Of a stretch of DNA of 48,846 bases, positions 1 to 7,792 are shown piece by piece. Position 1 is the stretch's first letter. Each line of letters begins with the position of its first letter. Under the pieces are notes generated by a model, which was not told the DNA's origin, made no database searches, and saw only the letters and a program-made list of their open reading frames with translations. The stretch is from Bacteroidota bacterium (GTDB lineage: Bacteria; Bacteroidota; Bacteroidia; Bacteroidales; JAAUTT01). Made by a program: the position numbers and the translations under genes. The stretch spans positions 1-48,846 of the forward strand of contig JAEYWD010000085.1 in NCBI GenBank assembly GCA_023429135.1, read 5' to 3'.

Positions 1-175
1 GTTACCCGGAAAGACAGGCCTTATATCCGGTTTCTGTTCGTCTTATCAAACTTTTGCTTTCAGCTGCCTTCAGATCCCAGGTCACCCTGAGCACCCTTGC
101 TTTGCGCTAAAGAATTCCGGTCATCACAGCTCCTTCGGGACTTGGGATTTCTCCCGCACCCTTTAGAATTGCAAC
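1..175. other. Unassigned G+C-richer stretch at window edge
   Basis: No gene or RNA could be assigned here. The stretch is richer in G+C than the AT-rich gene that follows, and at 87-97 it holds a fragment resembling the dispersed 'GTCACCCTGAGC' repeat seen throughout the left part of the window. It may be the end of a mobile or repeated element whose body lies outside the window. That is a guess. Confidence 0.2.
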
Positions 176-291
176 ATGCCCGGCACACCAAATAGACCGC
201 ACCTACCGGCGCTTAATACAACAATACCTGTCATCTACCCATTGTACCCCAATTTTTTTGTGCCCCCTCTACCTATGACTTTCCAACCAAT

Positions 292-1587
292 TTATTTCAA
301 CCTTCCTCCCATATTAACCGGTACTGAAATGTGCGATATATACAAACATTTATATTTAACGATCAATCGTTTGAGTTCACTCTCGAATTCCTGCAAATCA
401 TAATTAAGATTTTTCCCAAAATCGTTTTGCAGTTTAACAATTGCCAGCGATGAATGAACAGGCAAAACAATCTCTCTGAATTTATCATCAACACAATTCA
501 CAAGTCTATCAGACGACACCTTTTCTTTACCTTTATTCTCAACCCAGATAATATACTGAGAACCTGCGAAAATACTATATGTAGGCGAAGTAGGACATTT
601 GAAATATTCGACCGGTTTTTTTATTTCCTCATGAGGGTTTATTACAGGAGTATAGGCCACTGAAAGGTCATTGATTTGAAATCCGTTCCGGGTAACATGG
701 GTGATGACTAAATTGCGATCGGCCGAATCGCGTTTTATTGCCTCAAAACTTTTAATTATCAGGTTACTGTAACTTTTCTCAGGATTATATAAACAATACT
801 CCAATAAATTAGTCAGATAATTAATCCTATGAGCGTTGTAATAATTTAATTTTATAGTATTGGTTTGTGAAAGACGGTCGATTAAGTCGGTTGAGCCTTC
901 TTGCTGAGCATTACCGTTCAGCACTTTAATGTAGCTCTTACTGTGCGATTGAAGTGAGCTGACTTTAATTTTCTTCCAATCTCTATCGATTGACTGTTTA
1001 ATCTTTTTTGAGAAATCATCCGTGATTATTTCAGGTAATACCAAATCGCAGAAGGGATCATATTTCCGCAGTATTTCATTATATTCATATATAAAACTAA
1101 TTAGCTCATCATATCTGGATTCAACGGGATTGAAAATCGAAATTTTTTTGGCAATATTATTTACCGTCAAATCTGTAACATACTCAATTCTGATTAAATG
1201 CCTGTTCAGGTCATGAATTTTTATATCAATAATCCGTGGGGTCTTAAATTCGCTCAGCTCAGGAGTGTTGGCATCTTTCATTTTATACACTACATCGAGA
1301 TCTATCTGATATTTACCCGAACCAATCATTTCCGACTTCAGTACACCGTATCCCCCATTCCACGAAAACTCAGGATTTATATGAGTTGACTTATATCCGT
1401 CATTTACTTTAAAAATTAAAATTATCTTCACTATAGAAGCGGGATCTGGCTTCAGAATATAATCGGTAGAATAATATTGATTATTATGAGGAGTGATCTT
1501 GAATCCCTGACCGTATGCAGGTGCTGTCAATATTAAACAGAACAGTATGGTAAGCCGGTTTATGAAGGAAGGAAAAACAGAATTCAT
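292..1587 (-). CDS. Exported protein of unknown function (431 aa)
   Basis: I do not recognise this protein. The first ~26 residues form a clear signal peptide: a short start, the hydrophobic stretch LTILFCLILTAPAYG, and a likely cleavage after AYG. The mature part has no further membrane segment and is rich in Ile, Lys, Asn and Tyr. It mixes strand-like stretches near the N-terminus with helical stretches in the middle (around residues 170-300). There is no lipobox, so a periplasmic or secreted location is inferred. It lies downstream of upxY on the same strand with a 178-bp gap, and the two need not be co-transcribed. Its base composition is more AT-rich than upxY or the barrel genes, which could mean recent acquisition. 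The ATG at 1587 is chosen because it gives a complete signal peptide. Confidence 0.7.
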   Translation of the reverse strand: MNSVFPSFINRLTILFCLILTAPAYGQGFKITPHNNQYYSTDYILKPDPASIVKIILIFKVNDGYKSTHINPEFSWNGGYGVLKSEMIGSGKYQIDLDVVYKMKDANTPELSEFKTPRIIDIKIHDLNRHLIRIEYVTDLTVNNIAKKISIFNPVESRYDELISFIYEYNEILRKYDPFCDLVLPEIITDDFSKKIKQSIDRDWKKIKVSSLQSHSKSYIKVLNGNAQQEGSTDLIDRLSQTNTIKLNYYNAHRINYLTNLLEYCLYNPEKSYSNLIIKSFEAIKRDSADRNLVITHVTRNGFQINDLSVAYTPVINPHEEIKKPVEYFKCPTSPTYSIFAGSQYIIWVENKGKEKVSSDRLVNCVDDKFREIVLPVHSSLAIVKLQNDFGKNLNYDLQEFESELKRLIVKYKCLYISHISVPVNMGGRLK

Positions 1588-1648
1588 AACTGATTTCTTT
1601 TAGAAATAGCTATTACGGATTACCCCTGCTCCAGGTTACGGGACTGTC

Positions 1649-1675
1649 CTCCCGGAAGCTTTCGGGAGACTTTTT
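1649..1675 (+). repeat. Hairpin followed by T-run
   Basis: CTCCCGGAAGCTTTCGGGAG is almost self-complementary (one G-T pair in the stem) and is followed by TTTTT at 1671-1675 on the plus strand. It looks like a rho-independent terminator reading rightward, but no plus-strand gene precedes it. It sits between two minus-strand genes, so it may simply be a dispersed palindrome. Confidence 0.4.
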
Positions 1676-1765
1676 GGCTCTCTTAAGAAATAATTTTGTC
1701 CTCAGACCTGAACCATGGTGCAACAGGGTTGCTGCCCAACCAGTCTGTATTCTTCTTCATCCTTC

Positions 1766-2320
1766 TTACTTCTTACTTCCTACTTCCTCCTCCTTCTCCA
1801 CCCATGCCGCCGGAATCTTCGCAATAAGCGAATACCCTATTTTATTGATACGTAACAAAAACCTCTTCTCACTCTCCAGACTGACAAACTCTCCGGTTAT
1901 GCCAGCCAAAGGACCAAAAACAATCTTCACATGCTCTCCCGGCCTGATACTCTCCACTACTGCTTCTATATCTATATCCGATTCCACCAGGCTCCTGAGG
2001 CTGACCATCTGCTTTTCGGGAACTGCCACAGGCTTACCTTCGAAGGTTATATAGCGGACTATATGGTTACATCTGAAAACAGTATCCCGCTCATTCGATT
2101 TAAGTTTCACAAAAACATACGAGCCTATCAGCGGCACCTCTACCATTTTCTTACGGTCCTTCCACTGGTGCAGCGCTTTACGGAGCGGCAGGTAAGCTTC
2201 TATTCCCAAAGAACATAAGTCGGCATATACCTTCTTCTCCGCTCGTGCCCGGGTATATACCACAAACCACTGGCGACCGTCAGCAGTTTTGTTAACATTA
2301 TCACGCTCTTTCAATTCCAT
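1766..2320 (-). CDS. upxY: UpxY-type transcription antiterminator (NusG paralog)
   Basis: This 184-aa protein has the NusG/RfaH layout. An N-terminal NGN domain starts with WFVVYTRARAEKKV (residues 18-31) and contains YLPLRKALHQWKDRKK. A KOW motif covers PGEHVKIVFGPLAGITGEFV (127-146). UpxY proteins travel with RNA polymerase and allow it to read through long capsule operons; in Bacteroides they are usually the first gene of the operon they control. Here the gene is on the same strand as the 21-gene polysaccharide block but lies 11 kb beyond its distal end, so it cannot act from the leader of that block. It may act in trans or be left from another locus. A -7 box (2342-2349) lies 21 nt before the ATG, giving a short leader. 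The C-terminal tail (about 172-184) is charged and low in complexity. Confidence 0.88.
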   Translation of the reverse strand: MELKERDNVNKTADGRQWFVVYTRARAEKKVYADLCSLGIEAYLPLRKALHQWKDRKKMVEVPLIGSYVFVKLKSNERDTVFRCNHIVRYITFEGKPVAVPEKQMVSLRSLVESDIDIEAVVESIRPGEHVKIVFGPLAGITGEFVSLESEKRFLLRINKIGYSLIAKIPAAWVEKEEEVGSKK

Positions 2321-2341
2321 ACAATCCTCATTTCATCACCG

Positions 2342-2349
2342 CAAAAATA
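2342..2349 (-). promoter_or_regulatory. Bacteroidota -7 box for upxY
   Basis: Read on the minus strand the sequence is TATTTTTG, an exact match to TAnnTTTG, ending 21 nt before the upxY ATG. No convincing -33 TTTG is seen. Confidence 0.5.
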
Positions 2350-2396
2350 TAAAAAATCTGCTCCCCAATCACTTTTTAGGCATCTCGCCAAGCCCA

Positions 2397-2442
2397 GGTC
2401 ACTGAGCTTATCGAAGTGCGGTCACTGAGCTTGTCGAAGTGC
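2397..2442. repeat. Two adjacent 23-bp copies of the dispersed CTTGTCGAAGTGC repeat
   Basis: Two 23-bp units (2397-2419 and 2420-2442) follow each other with no gap and differ at one base. The core is CACTGAGCTTGTCGAAGTGC, whose ends (CACT...AGTG) are complementary. The rest of the 322-bp gap 2321-2642 shows no gene; at 2588-2620 it holds a diverged related palindrome. Confidence 0.8.
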
Positions 2443-2642
2443 TGAGTCTGCTACTAATGTTCAACCACCCAAAAGCCATTTCCAGGCTTCAACACATTTC
2501 TTATTTTAAAAATACTATCAAAATTAAAATAATTCGTTAAAGTGTAACCCGCAAAATACCCAATAAACCGTACCCAAAGATGAAGGGCCGTCACCCCGGG
2601 GCGGAGCCGAAGGGCACATCATTCCGTACCCTTTATCCCTAT

Positions 2643-3851
2643 TCAAAAATCACGGTTTAACAGAAAATCACGGATCGGCCAGTGTTCTATTCCTTTATAC
2701 TCATTTCCTGATAAGGGATCCATTGAGACAACAATTTTACGGTTATTATCCGGGATTAGGAGCAAATTGCCAAATTCACGGTTATGAGTTTGTTCGTCAG
2801 TAATAAGATAAGTCACTTGAATATAGGTTGTTTTACCATTCTTTTGGGCAACGAAGTCAATTTCTTTTTCCCCGTATTTACCAATCCTTACCTCGTATCT
2901 TCTAGCCCGTAAATGATGATAAACAACATTTTCAAGAATCTTATTGACATCTTTCTGCTGATAGGGTATAAGTGCATGCCGCATTCCCAGATCCTCAAAG
3001 TAAAATTTATCGCCAATTTCAAAAATCTTCCTTCCATTAACATCAGTACGCTTCACTCTTTCAACAAAAAACACCGTTTCCAGGTAATACATGTATTCAA
3101 GAACCAACTTAGGCAATAACTGAATATTCTGTGATTTCAGGTAATCGCTTATTCGTTTGGCCGACACAACACAGCCAATATTATCGGCTATGAATTGGAT
3201 CAGATTGTTTAGAAAATGTACATTTCGCACCTTAAAGCGGGTAACAATATCCCGTAAAACTATAGTATCAAAAACATTTCGCAAATACTCATAGTAAATC
3301 CGTTCTTCATTTTTAAGGTTTACAAGGTGAGGCATTCCTCCATATTTCAGGTATTTGGTAAAGCTTTCGTTCGAATCGGATAATTGGTGGAACAACAAGA
3401 ACTCTTCATAAGTGAGTGCATAAACCCTTATCTGAATGTAACGGCCTGCAAGGTAAGTGGCCAGCTCTCCCGACAACATGGTGGCATTACTGCCCGTACA
3501 GTATATATCATAATTTGAGTTTAACTGAAGGCTTCTCAGTGCTTTTTCAAATCCTTCAATTTCCTGAACCTCATCAATAAAAATTGCTTTCTTAGAACTT
3601 GCCGGACCCTTAGCCTCAATATGATTTATCAGAGTAGCGGTATCTTTTATATGAACGAACGCAAAATCTTCCTTATTGATATAAATTATTTCCGTATCCG
3701 GCGATTCTTTTCTGATTTCTTCCATCAACTGGAATAGTATATAACTCTTCCCAACACGTCGCTGACCAATCAGCACTTTAATTAAAGAATTGCCAATATA
3801 CGGAGCTATATATTCAAAATAACTTTCACGGTGAATAATGGATTTATTCAT
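2643..3851 (-). CDS. ATP-binding protein, AAA ATPase with DUF4143 domain
   Basis: An AAA-type P-loop protein of 402 aa. Walker A is GQRRVGKS (29-36) and Walker B is AIFIDEVQ (89-96). These are followed by CTGSNATMLSGELATYLAGR, the sensor and arginine region typical of this family. The C-terminal part matches the DUF4143 layout and ends with an EIDFVAQ...YIQV pattern resembling a PD-(D/E)xK nuclease fold. The family is very common in Bacteroidota; its role is unknown, and a link to mobile or toxin-like genes is often suggested. I start at the ATG at 3851 rather than 3917 because MNKSIIHRESYF is the usual N-terminus. The longer start would also read through a perfect inverted repeat (3884-3913) that looks regulatory. 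It stands alone between repeat-filled gaps. Confidence 0.85.
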   Translation of the reverse strand: MNKSIIHRESYFEYIAPYIGNSLIKVLIGQRRVGKSYILFQLMEEIRKESPDTEIIYINKEDFAFVHIKDTATLINHIEAKGPASSKKAIFIDEVQEIEGFEKALRSLQLNSNYDIYCTGSNATMLSGELATYLAGRYIQIRVYALTYEEFLLFHQLSDSNESFTKYLKYGGMPHLVNLKNEERIYYEYLRNVFDTIVLRDIVTRFKVRNVHFLNNLIQFIADNIGCVVSAKRISDYLKSQNIQLLPKLVLEYMYYLETVFFVERVKRTDVNGRKIFEIGDKFYFEDLGMRHALIPYQQKDVNKILENVVYHHLRARRYEVRIGKYGEKEIDFVAQKNGKTTYIQVTYLITDEQTHNREFGNLLLIPDNNRKIVVSMDPLSGNEYKGIEHWPIRDFLLNRDF

Positions 3852-3883
3852 TTTTGTTATAAGAAAAAGTTTATGTAAAAATA

Positions 3884-3913
3884 GAAAAGTTTTTCTTACA
3901 TGAAAAACTTTTC
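3884..3913. promoter_or_regulatory. Perfect 12-bp inverted repeat upstream of the ATPase gene
   Basis: GAAAAGTTTTTC (3884-3895) and its exact reverse complement GAAAAACTTTTC (3902-3913) are separated by TTACAT. The repeat lies 33-62 bp before the preferred ATG, where an operator would sit. Each arm is also nearly palindromic by itself. There is no T-run, so it does not look like a terminator. Binding by a regulator is inferred. Confidence 0.45.
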
Positions 3914-4031
3914 CCATTTAAATGGAGCATGACGGCACTGAATAACCCTCACCGTGAACGCTGAAAGTCAAGCTTTAGTATAGAGTCGAAGGGCTGGACC
4001 CCCTAAAACCCCCTCCAGAGTACTCCTCCCG

Positions 4032-4130
4032 CACAGACGCACTGCCGTGTATCTCCCGTCGAGGCCAGGTCACTGAGCTTGTCGAAGTGCTGAGCCTGCC
4101 GAAGTGCGGTCACTGAGCCTGCCGAAGTGC
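4032..4130. repeat. Dispersed repeat cluster upstream of first barrel gene
   Basis: It contains ACAGACGCACTGCCGTG followed by three partial or full units of the CACTGAGCTTGTCGAAGTGC family (4068-4090, 4091-4107, 4108-4130). The same order of elements recurs inside the following coding region at 4323-4410. The gap 3914-4166 otherwise holds only the promoter below. Confidence 0.75.
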
Positions 4131-4140
4131 AAATTTTTAC

Positions 4141-4148
4141 TATCTTTG
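4141..4148 (+). promoter_or_regulatory. Bacteroidota -7 box for first RemB/Wzi-like gene
   Basis: TATCTTTG is an exact TAnnTTTG match ending 18 nt before the ATG at 4167. It begins 11 bp after the end of the dispersed repeat cluster, so any -33 element would lie inside or next to the repeats. Confidence 0.55.
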
Positions 4149-4166
4149 ATTCTCGCACCTTCTACG

Positions 4167-5753
4167 ATGGATAAAATAAAATACATATTTCTCCTGCTAT
4201 CTTTGAGTATACTTTACATCGCTGGTATCCAGGCCCAAACCATCTCCATCCACCACCCCCATCTCAAATTCCTTTTTGAAGATTCCCTCTTACTCCGCCC
4301 CGATTACCATTCCGCCCTCCAGCCTGTACAGACGCACTGCCGTGCGTCTCTCGGACATGCATCTCTTGCCAAAGAGCGGTCACTGAGCCTGCCGAAGGGC
4401 AGTGCGTCTTCTACATCAAATGCCACTAATATTCCCGGCTGTTCTACTCGGTACTCAGTACTCGGTACTCGGTACTCCTTTCTTTCCCCCGTCCTCAACG
4501 CCTCCTTCTCCTACAACCAAAATACCGGCACCTTTTCTTATAAATTTGCCCAGGGGGCTTACATAGCTTCCAACCTCGGCAAAAGAGCAGGTTTCGAACT
4601 CTCCGCGATACTCTACGAACAGAAATTCCCGGGCCAAAGCTATTCAATCGACAGCCTCGAACTTGTTCCCCGTCATAACCGATATCTCTCCGGAAAAGGC
4701 GAGCAGGCCGTTTATGGTGCCATCAGGGGCAATATATGGTGGAAAGCTAACAAATGGCTCACTTTAACGGCCGGTAACGACAAACACTTCATAGGCGATG
4801 GCCAGAGATCTCTTTTGCTCTCCGAAAATGCCGCAGCATATCCGTTCTTCCAAACACGCCTCAACATCTGGAAAATCAATTACCAGCACCAGGTAATGTT
4901 CATGCGCGATCTGGTGGAAGGTGCCGGTAGTAAACGGTTCCAAAAATATACTTCCCAGCACACCCTGAGCTATAACCACAAAAACCGCTTTAACTTCTAT
5001 ATTTTCGAAGCGGTCATCTGGCGCAAGCAGGATTCGGCCCGGCACAGAGGTTTTGATCTGAGTTACCTGAATCCTTTTCTTTTTTACCGGCCGGTTGAGT
5101 ATAACCAGGGGTCGCCCGACAATGTCCTTATGGGTATAGGAGGCAAATGGAGAATTTACGGCAAAAACTACTTATATGGCCAGTTTATACTCGATGAGTT
5201 TAACTTTAAATATGTGACAAAGAATAATGGATGGTGGGCAAGCAAATATGGCTTTCAGGCGGGATTTAAAACTTACGGACTGTGGAAAAATAAAAAATCA
5301 CTCCTGCTCCTGGAATATAATCATATGCGGCCGTTTACCTACGCTCATACGTACTCTCTCCAGAACTATGGCTACCTCCAACAGCCCCTTGCTCATCCCC
5401 TGGGTTCCAGCTTCAGAGAACTCACAGGCGTATTGAGTGTAGCCTTTTCACCCCAATGGATGCTCCATGCTTCGGGCTTAATTCAACGCTACGGAACGGA
5501 TCCCGATACCCTGAACTATGGCTCGGACATATACAAACGACAGTGGACATTCTCAAAATTTTATGGAAACTATATAGGACAGGGAATCTTAAATACGGTA
5601 GTGGAAGGAAGTGCGGAAATCAGCAGGATTCTGGTTCCCCATTGGCGGTGGGTGGCTTTTGCAGACTTGCGGTTAAGAATTCATAAAACAGGAGCCGATC
5701 AGAGGGTAATACCCTTCTTAAGTCTTGGTGTTAAAACATTGCTGTATGAGTAG
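4167..5753 (+). CDS. RemB/Wzi-like outer-membrane beta-barrel protein, copy 1
   Basis: This 528-aa protein starts with a signal peptide (YIFLLLSLSILYIAGIQAQ) and continues as many short amphipathic, aromatic-rich strands typical of an outer-membrane barrel. It carries the family signature FIGDGQRSLLLSENAAAYPF (around residues 208-227) and shares its layout with the next gene. Relatives are annotated as capsule-assembly Wzi-family or gliding-motility RemB proteins, so a role in surface polysaccharide or surface adhesin handling is likely but not proven. The ATG at 4167 is chosen over one 63 nt upstream because it gives a complete signal peptide and has a -7 box 18 nt before it. Odd feature: residues ~52-104 are encoded by dispersed repeats and a 7-bp-period tract, inserted in frame just before the first barrel strands. 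Confidence 0.75.
   Translation: MDKIKYIFLLLSLSILYIAGIQAQTISIHHPHLKFLFEDSLLLRPDYHSALQPVQTHCRASLGHASLAKERSLSLPKGSASSTSNATNIPGCSTRYSVLGTRYSFLSPVLNASFSYNQNTGTFSYKFAQGAYIASNLGKRAGFELSAILYEQKFPGQSYSIDSLELVPRHNRYLSGKGEQAVYGAIRGNIWWKANKWLTLTAGNDKHFIGDGQRSLLLSENAAAYPFFQTRLNIWKINYQHQVMFMRDLVEGAGSKRFQKYTSQHTLSYNHKNRFNFYIFEAVIWRKQDSARHRGFDLSYLNPFLFYRPVEYNQGSPDNVLMGIGGKWRIYGKNYLYGQFILDEFNFKYVTKNNGWWASKYGFQAGFKTYGLWKNKKSLLLLEYNHMRPFTYAHTYSLQNYGYLQQPLAHPLGSSFRELTGVLSVAFSPQWMLHASGLIQRYGTDPDTLNYGSDIYKRQWTFSKFYGNYIGQGILNTVVEGSAEISRILVPHWRWVAFADLRLRIHKTGADQRVIPFLSLGVKTLLYE
4323..4478. repeat. Dispersed repeats inside the copy-1 barrel coding region
   Basis: In order the segment holds ACAGACGCACTGCCGTG and its complement GTGCGTCT, a CACTGAGCCTGCCGAAGGGC unit (4383-4402), AGTGCGTCT, and four 7-bp units GTACTCA, GTACTCG, GTACTCG, GTACTCC (4451-4478). 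All are read in frame without a stop. The encoded peptide is rich in Ser, Arg and Leu and unlike the barrel around it. Confidence 0.8.
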
Positions 5754-5868
5754 GGTAATGAAAGTAAATAGCTGTCATGCTGAGGGGAGTAGAAGTACAA
5801 GCCAGACTATCTGTAGCCTTAATCCTGAGCGGAGTTTTAGGACGATTGTCAATATACTCAATTATTTG

Positions 5869-7635
5869 ATGTTCTTTCTTCATCGTCTCTCAACCCGAAA
5901 CCCGAAACCCGTAACCCGGCTGTTAGTCTTACGGCTTACGACTTGCGACTTACGACTGTATCCCCGTCGTCTTTCTCCCAGTAGTCAGCAACCCGAAAAT
6001 CGAAACCCGGCTGCTTTCTTACGACTTACGACTTTCTGCTTACGACTATTTCTGCTTACTTCGTCCTTCATCCTTCTCACTTCTCCAGCAAAGGCCCAGC
6101 TCCTCACCCCTCTATCCCAAGAGATGAACCGCCGTGCAGAATACAAAATGATAAAATCGGGCACCCCGTTCTTTACAGTAATAAAGCCTTACGTCGACAC
6201 CCAGCTCCGTGGCTCCGCCCAGGACTCCCTAATTTTTCAAAGTCAGGGATCTTCTTCATCTTCTGATGTCATCCTGAGCGGAGTCGAAGGATCTTACGAC
6301 TTACGACCTACGACTTACGACTCTTCTTCAACCCATAACCCGAAACCCGTAACCCGTTCCTGGTTCACCCGCAAACTCCTCCACGAATCCTTCATCCAGG
6401 TAGACAGTGGAGAATATTACCTTTTTTTTGATCCGGTTTTCGACCTTGCCTTAGGCCAGGATAACACCGGACGCAAAACTTTTACCAATACCCGTGGCTT
6501 TATTGCAGGTGGACGCCTGGGAAAGCACTTCGCTTTCGGAACAACTTTTTATGAAAACCAGGCAATTTTCCCCATGTGGGTACATAACAATATCCAAAAT
6601 AAGGTTATCACCGGACAGGGATTAGGTCGATTAAGCAACCAAACCTGGGATTATGCCCATGCTTCCGGTTATCTTTCATTTTCACCGGTAAAAAAACTAA
6701 ATATCCAATTAGGGCAGGGAAAAAACTTCATTGGCGATGGCTACCGTTCCTTGCTGCTGTCGGATGTGGCATATAACTATCCTTATTCGCGAATATCGTT
6801 TCTTTCCGAAAAATGGATGTACTCCTGGATGCTGGGAATTATTCAGGATATTAACAATTCAAAACGCGATAACATCCACACGTACTATAAAAGGATGATT
6901 TCTTCCCACATTCTGTCTACTAACATAGTCCCATGGCTTCAGTTTTCCCTTATTAAAAACACCGTTTACAATAACCCTGATACCACCGGAACATTCTCTC
7001 CCGGCCTGGAAGAATTTAATCCTGTTATGCTGCCTCTGAATTCAGCCAGAAGCAACTCTATCTGGGGAATGAACCTGAAGGTAATGGTCGGAAAAAACTT
7101 TTGGATATACGGGCAAGCTGCTATCGATAATTTGTTTGACAAAGGAACCTTGTCGAAAGGGTTCCAGCTTGGTTCCAAATATTTCAATGCTTTTGGTTTA
7201 AGGAATCTTTACCTGCAGGCAGAATACAATACCATCGACCCAAGGACTTTCTCTTCCGATAATAAAATGCTGTATTGGCTGCATTATGGCGAACCACTGG
7301 CACACCCTGGCGGTAACAATATCCGCGAAGGTATTGTAAACCTCGTATATTCCTGGCGACGCTGGCAATTCGAAAATTTTACCGGAGTAACACAGCAGCA
7401 GTCCGGAACCCCTGTTATAACTCCTGGCGGTTCCGACCCTCTTGCCTTAAAAAAAGGGGACGTGCTGCATAATAACACCCAGCTCATCTGGTTCCTGAAC
7501 CCCAAAACCACAGCTCATTTCTCGCTGGGTTATGTTATCCATCACGAAACTATCTCAGGCCTCAAAACCAAAAGCTCTATGATTTACTTCGCCTTCCGCA
7601 CCGCCCTCTTCAACAATTACCTCTTGTCACCCTGA
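5869..7635 (+). CDS. RemB/Wzi-like outer-membrane beta-barrel protein, copy 2
   Basis: A paralog of the preceding gene. FIGDGYRSLLLSDVAYNYPY (near residue 287) matches the copy-1 signature. Both share a C-terminal half with W/Y-rich strands, an 'EPLAHPGG'-like element (QPLAHPLG in copy 1) and a final aromatic strand. The signal peptide is LRLFLLTSSFILLTSPAKAQ, but no ATG, GTG or TTG lies close in front of it. The nearest in-frame ATG is at 5869, about 60 codons upstream, and the codons between are made of 7-bp-period tracts (AACCCGA, CTTACGA). The true start is therefore uncertain: the tracts may have expanded inside the 5' end of the gene, or a rare start codon may be used. A frame continuing further upstream reaches 5725. 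A second repeat tract is embedded at 6262-6357. It probably forms a pair or operon with copy 1 (115-bp gap). Confidence 0.7.
   Translation: MFFLHRLSTRNPKPVTRLLVLRLTTCDLRLYPRRLSPSSQQPENRNPAAFLRLTTFCLRLFLLTSSFILLTSPAKAQLLTPLSQEMNRRAEYKMIKSGTPFFTVIKPYVDTQLRGSAQDSLIFQSQGSSSSSDVILSGVEGSYDLRPTTYDSSSTHNPKPVTRSWFTRKLLHESFIQVDSGEYYLFFDPVFDLALGQDNTGRKTFTNTRGFIAGGRLGKHFAFGTTFYENQAIFPMWVHNNIQNKVITGQGLGRLSNQTWDYAHASGYLSFSPVKKLNIQLGQGKNFIGDGYRSLLLSDVAYNYPYSRISFLSEKWMYSWMLGIIQDINNSKRDNIHTYYKRMISSHILSTNIVPWLQFSLIKNTVYNNPDTTGTFSPGLEEFNPVMLPLNSARSNSIWGMNLKVMVGKNFWIYGQAAIDNLFDKGTLSKGFQLGSKYFNAFGLRNLYLQAEYNTIDPRTFSSDNKMLYWLHYGEPLAHPGGNNIREGIVNLVYSWRRWQFENFTGVTQQQSGTPVITPGGSDPLALKKGDVLHNNTQLIWFLNPKTTAHFSLGYVIHHETISGLKTKSSMIYFAFRTALFNNYLLSP
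5892..6045. repeat. 7-bp-period tracts at the 5' end of copy 2
   Basis: AACCCGA/AACCCGT/AACCCGG occur in four tandem units (5892-5919), CTTACGG/CTTACGA/CTTGCGA in four units (5928-5955), and two CTTACGA units plus CTTTCTG and another CTTACGA (6018-6045). The period is 7 bp throughout. All lie in the open frame before the signal peptide. Confidence 0.85.
6262..6357. repeat. Dispersed repeats inside the copy-2 barrel coding region
   Basis: A CCTGAGCGGAGTCGAAGGAT unit (6273-6292) runs directly into four 7-bp CTTACGA-type units (6293-6320), then four AACCCAT/AACCCGA/AACCCGT units (6330-6357). The frame stays open. The position, just before the first barrel strands, is the same as for the repeat block in copy 1. 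Confidence 0.85.
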
Positions 7636-7722
7636 GCGAAGTCGAAGGGTGAGCGCAGTCGAAGGGTGAGCGCAGTCGAAGGGCTGAACCCTGAGCAGCG
7701 GTCACTGAGCTTGTCGAAGTGC
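7626..7722. repeat. Dispersed repeat cluster after copy 2
   Basis: Several units of the CCTGAGCGAAGTCGAAGGGT and CACTGAGCTTGTCGAAGTGC families follow one another, with 'GAGCGCAGTCGAAGGGT' duplicated in tandem. The copy-2 stop codon lies inside the first unit. Confidence 0.75.
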
Positions 7723-7768
7723 GCAACCAAATTCTCAAATATTACATGGCTACTTTCCTTCCTTCTCT

Positions 7769-7776
7769 TATATTTG
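7769..7776 (+). promoter_or_regulatory. Bacteroidota -7 box for WcaF-like gene
   Basis: TATATTTG matches TAnnTTTG exactly and ends 16 nt before the ATG at 7793. Confidence 0.5.
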
Positions 7777-7792
7777 TTTCATTTTAATCCAT

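Noticed and set aside
1..175. Fragment of an rRNA or group II intron RNA at the window start
   Set aside because: Some phrases felt familiar, but no conserved rRNA or intron domain V sequence could be identified, so no call was made beyond an unassigned stretch.
1674..2054. Plus-strand frame of 126 codons
   Set aside because: It is antisense to most of upxY; the UpxY protein has clear NGN and KOW motifs, so this is a shadow.
3852..3917. Longer N-terminus of the ATPase from the upstream ATG
   Set aside because: The added 22 residues are lysine- and phenylalanine-rich and come from the perfect inverted repeat; the family starts at MNKSIIHRES-like sequence.
5892..5919. Telomere-like AACCCGT/AACCCGA repeats suggesting a linear end or eukaryotic DNA
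   Set aside because: They are short, internal, of several different unit sequences, and embedded among bacterial genes.
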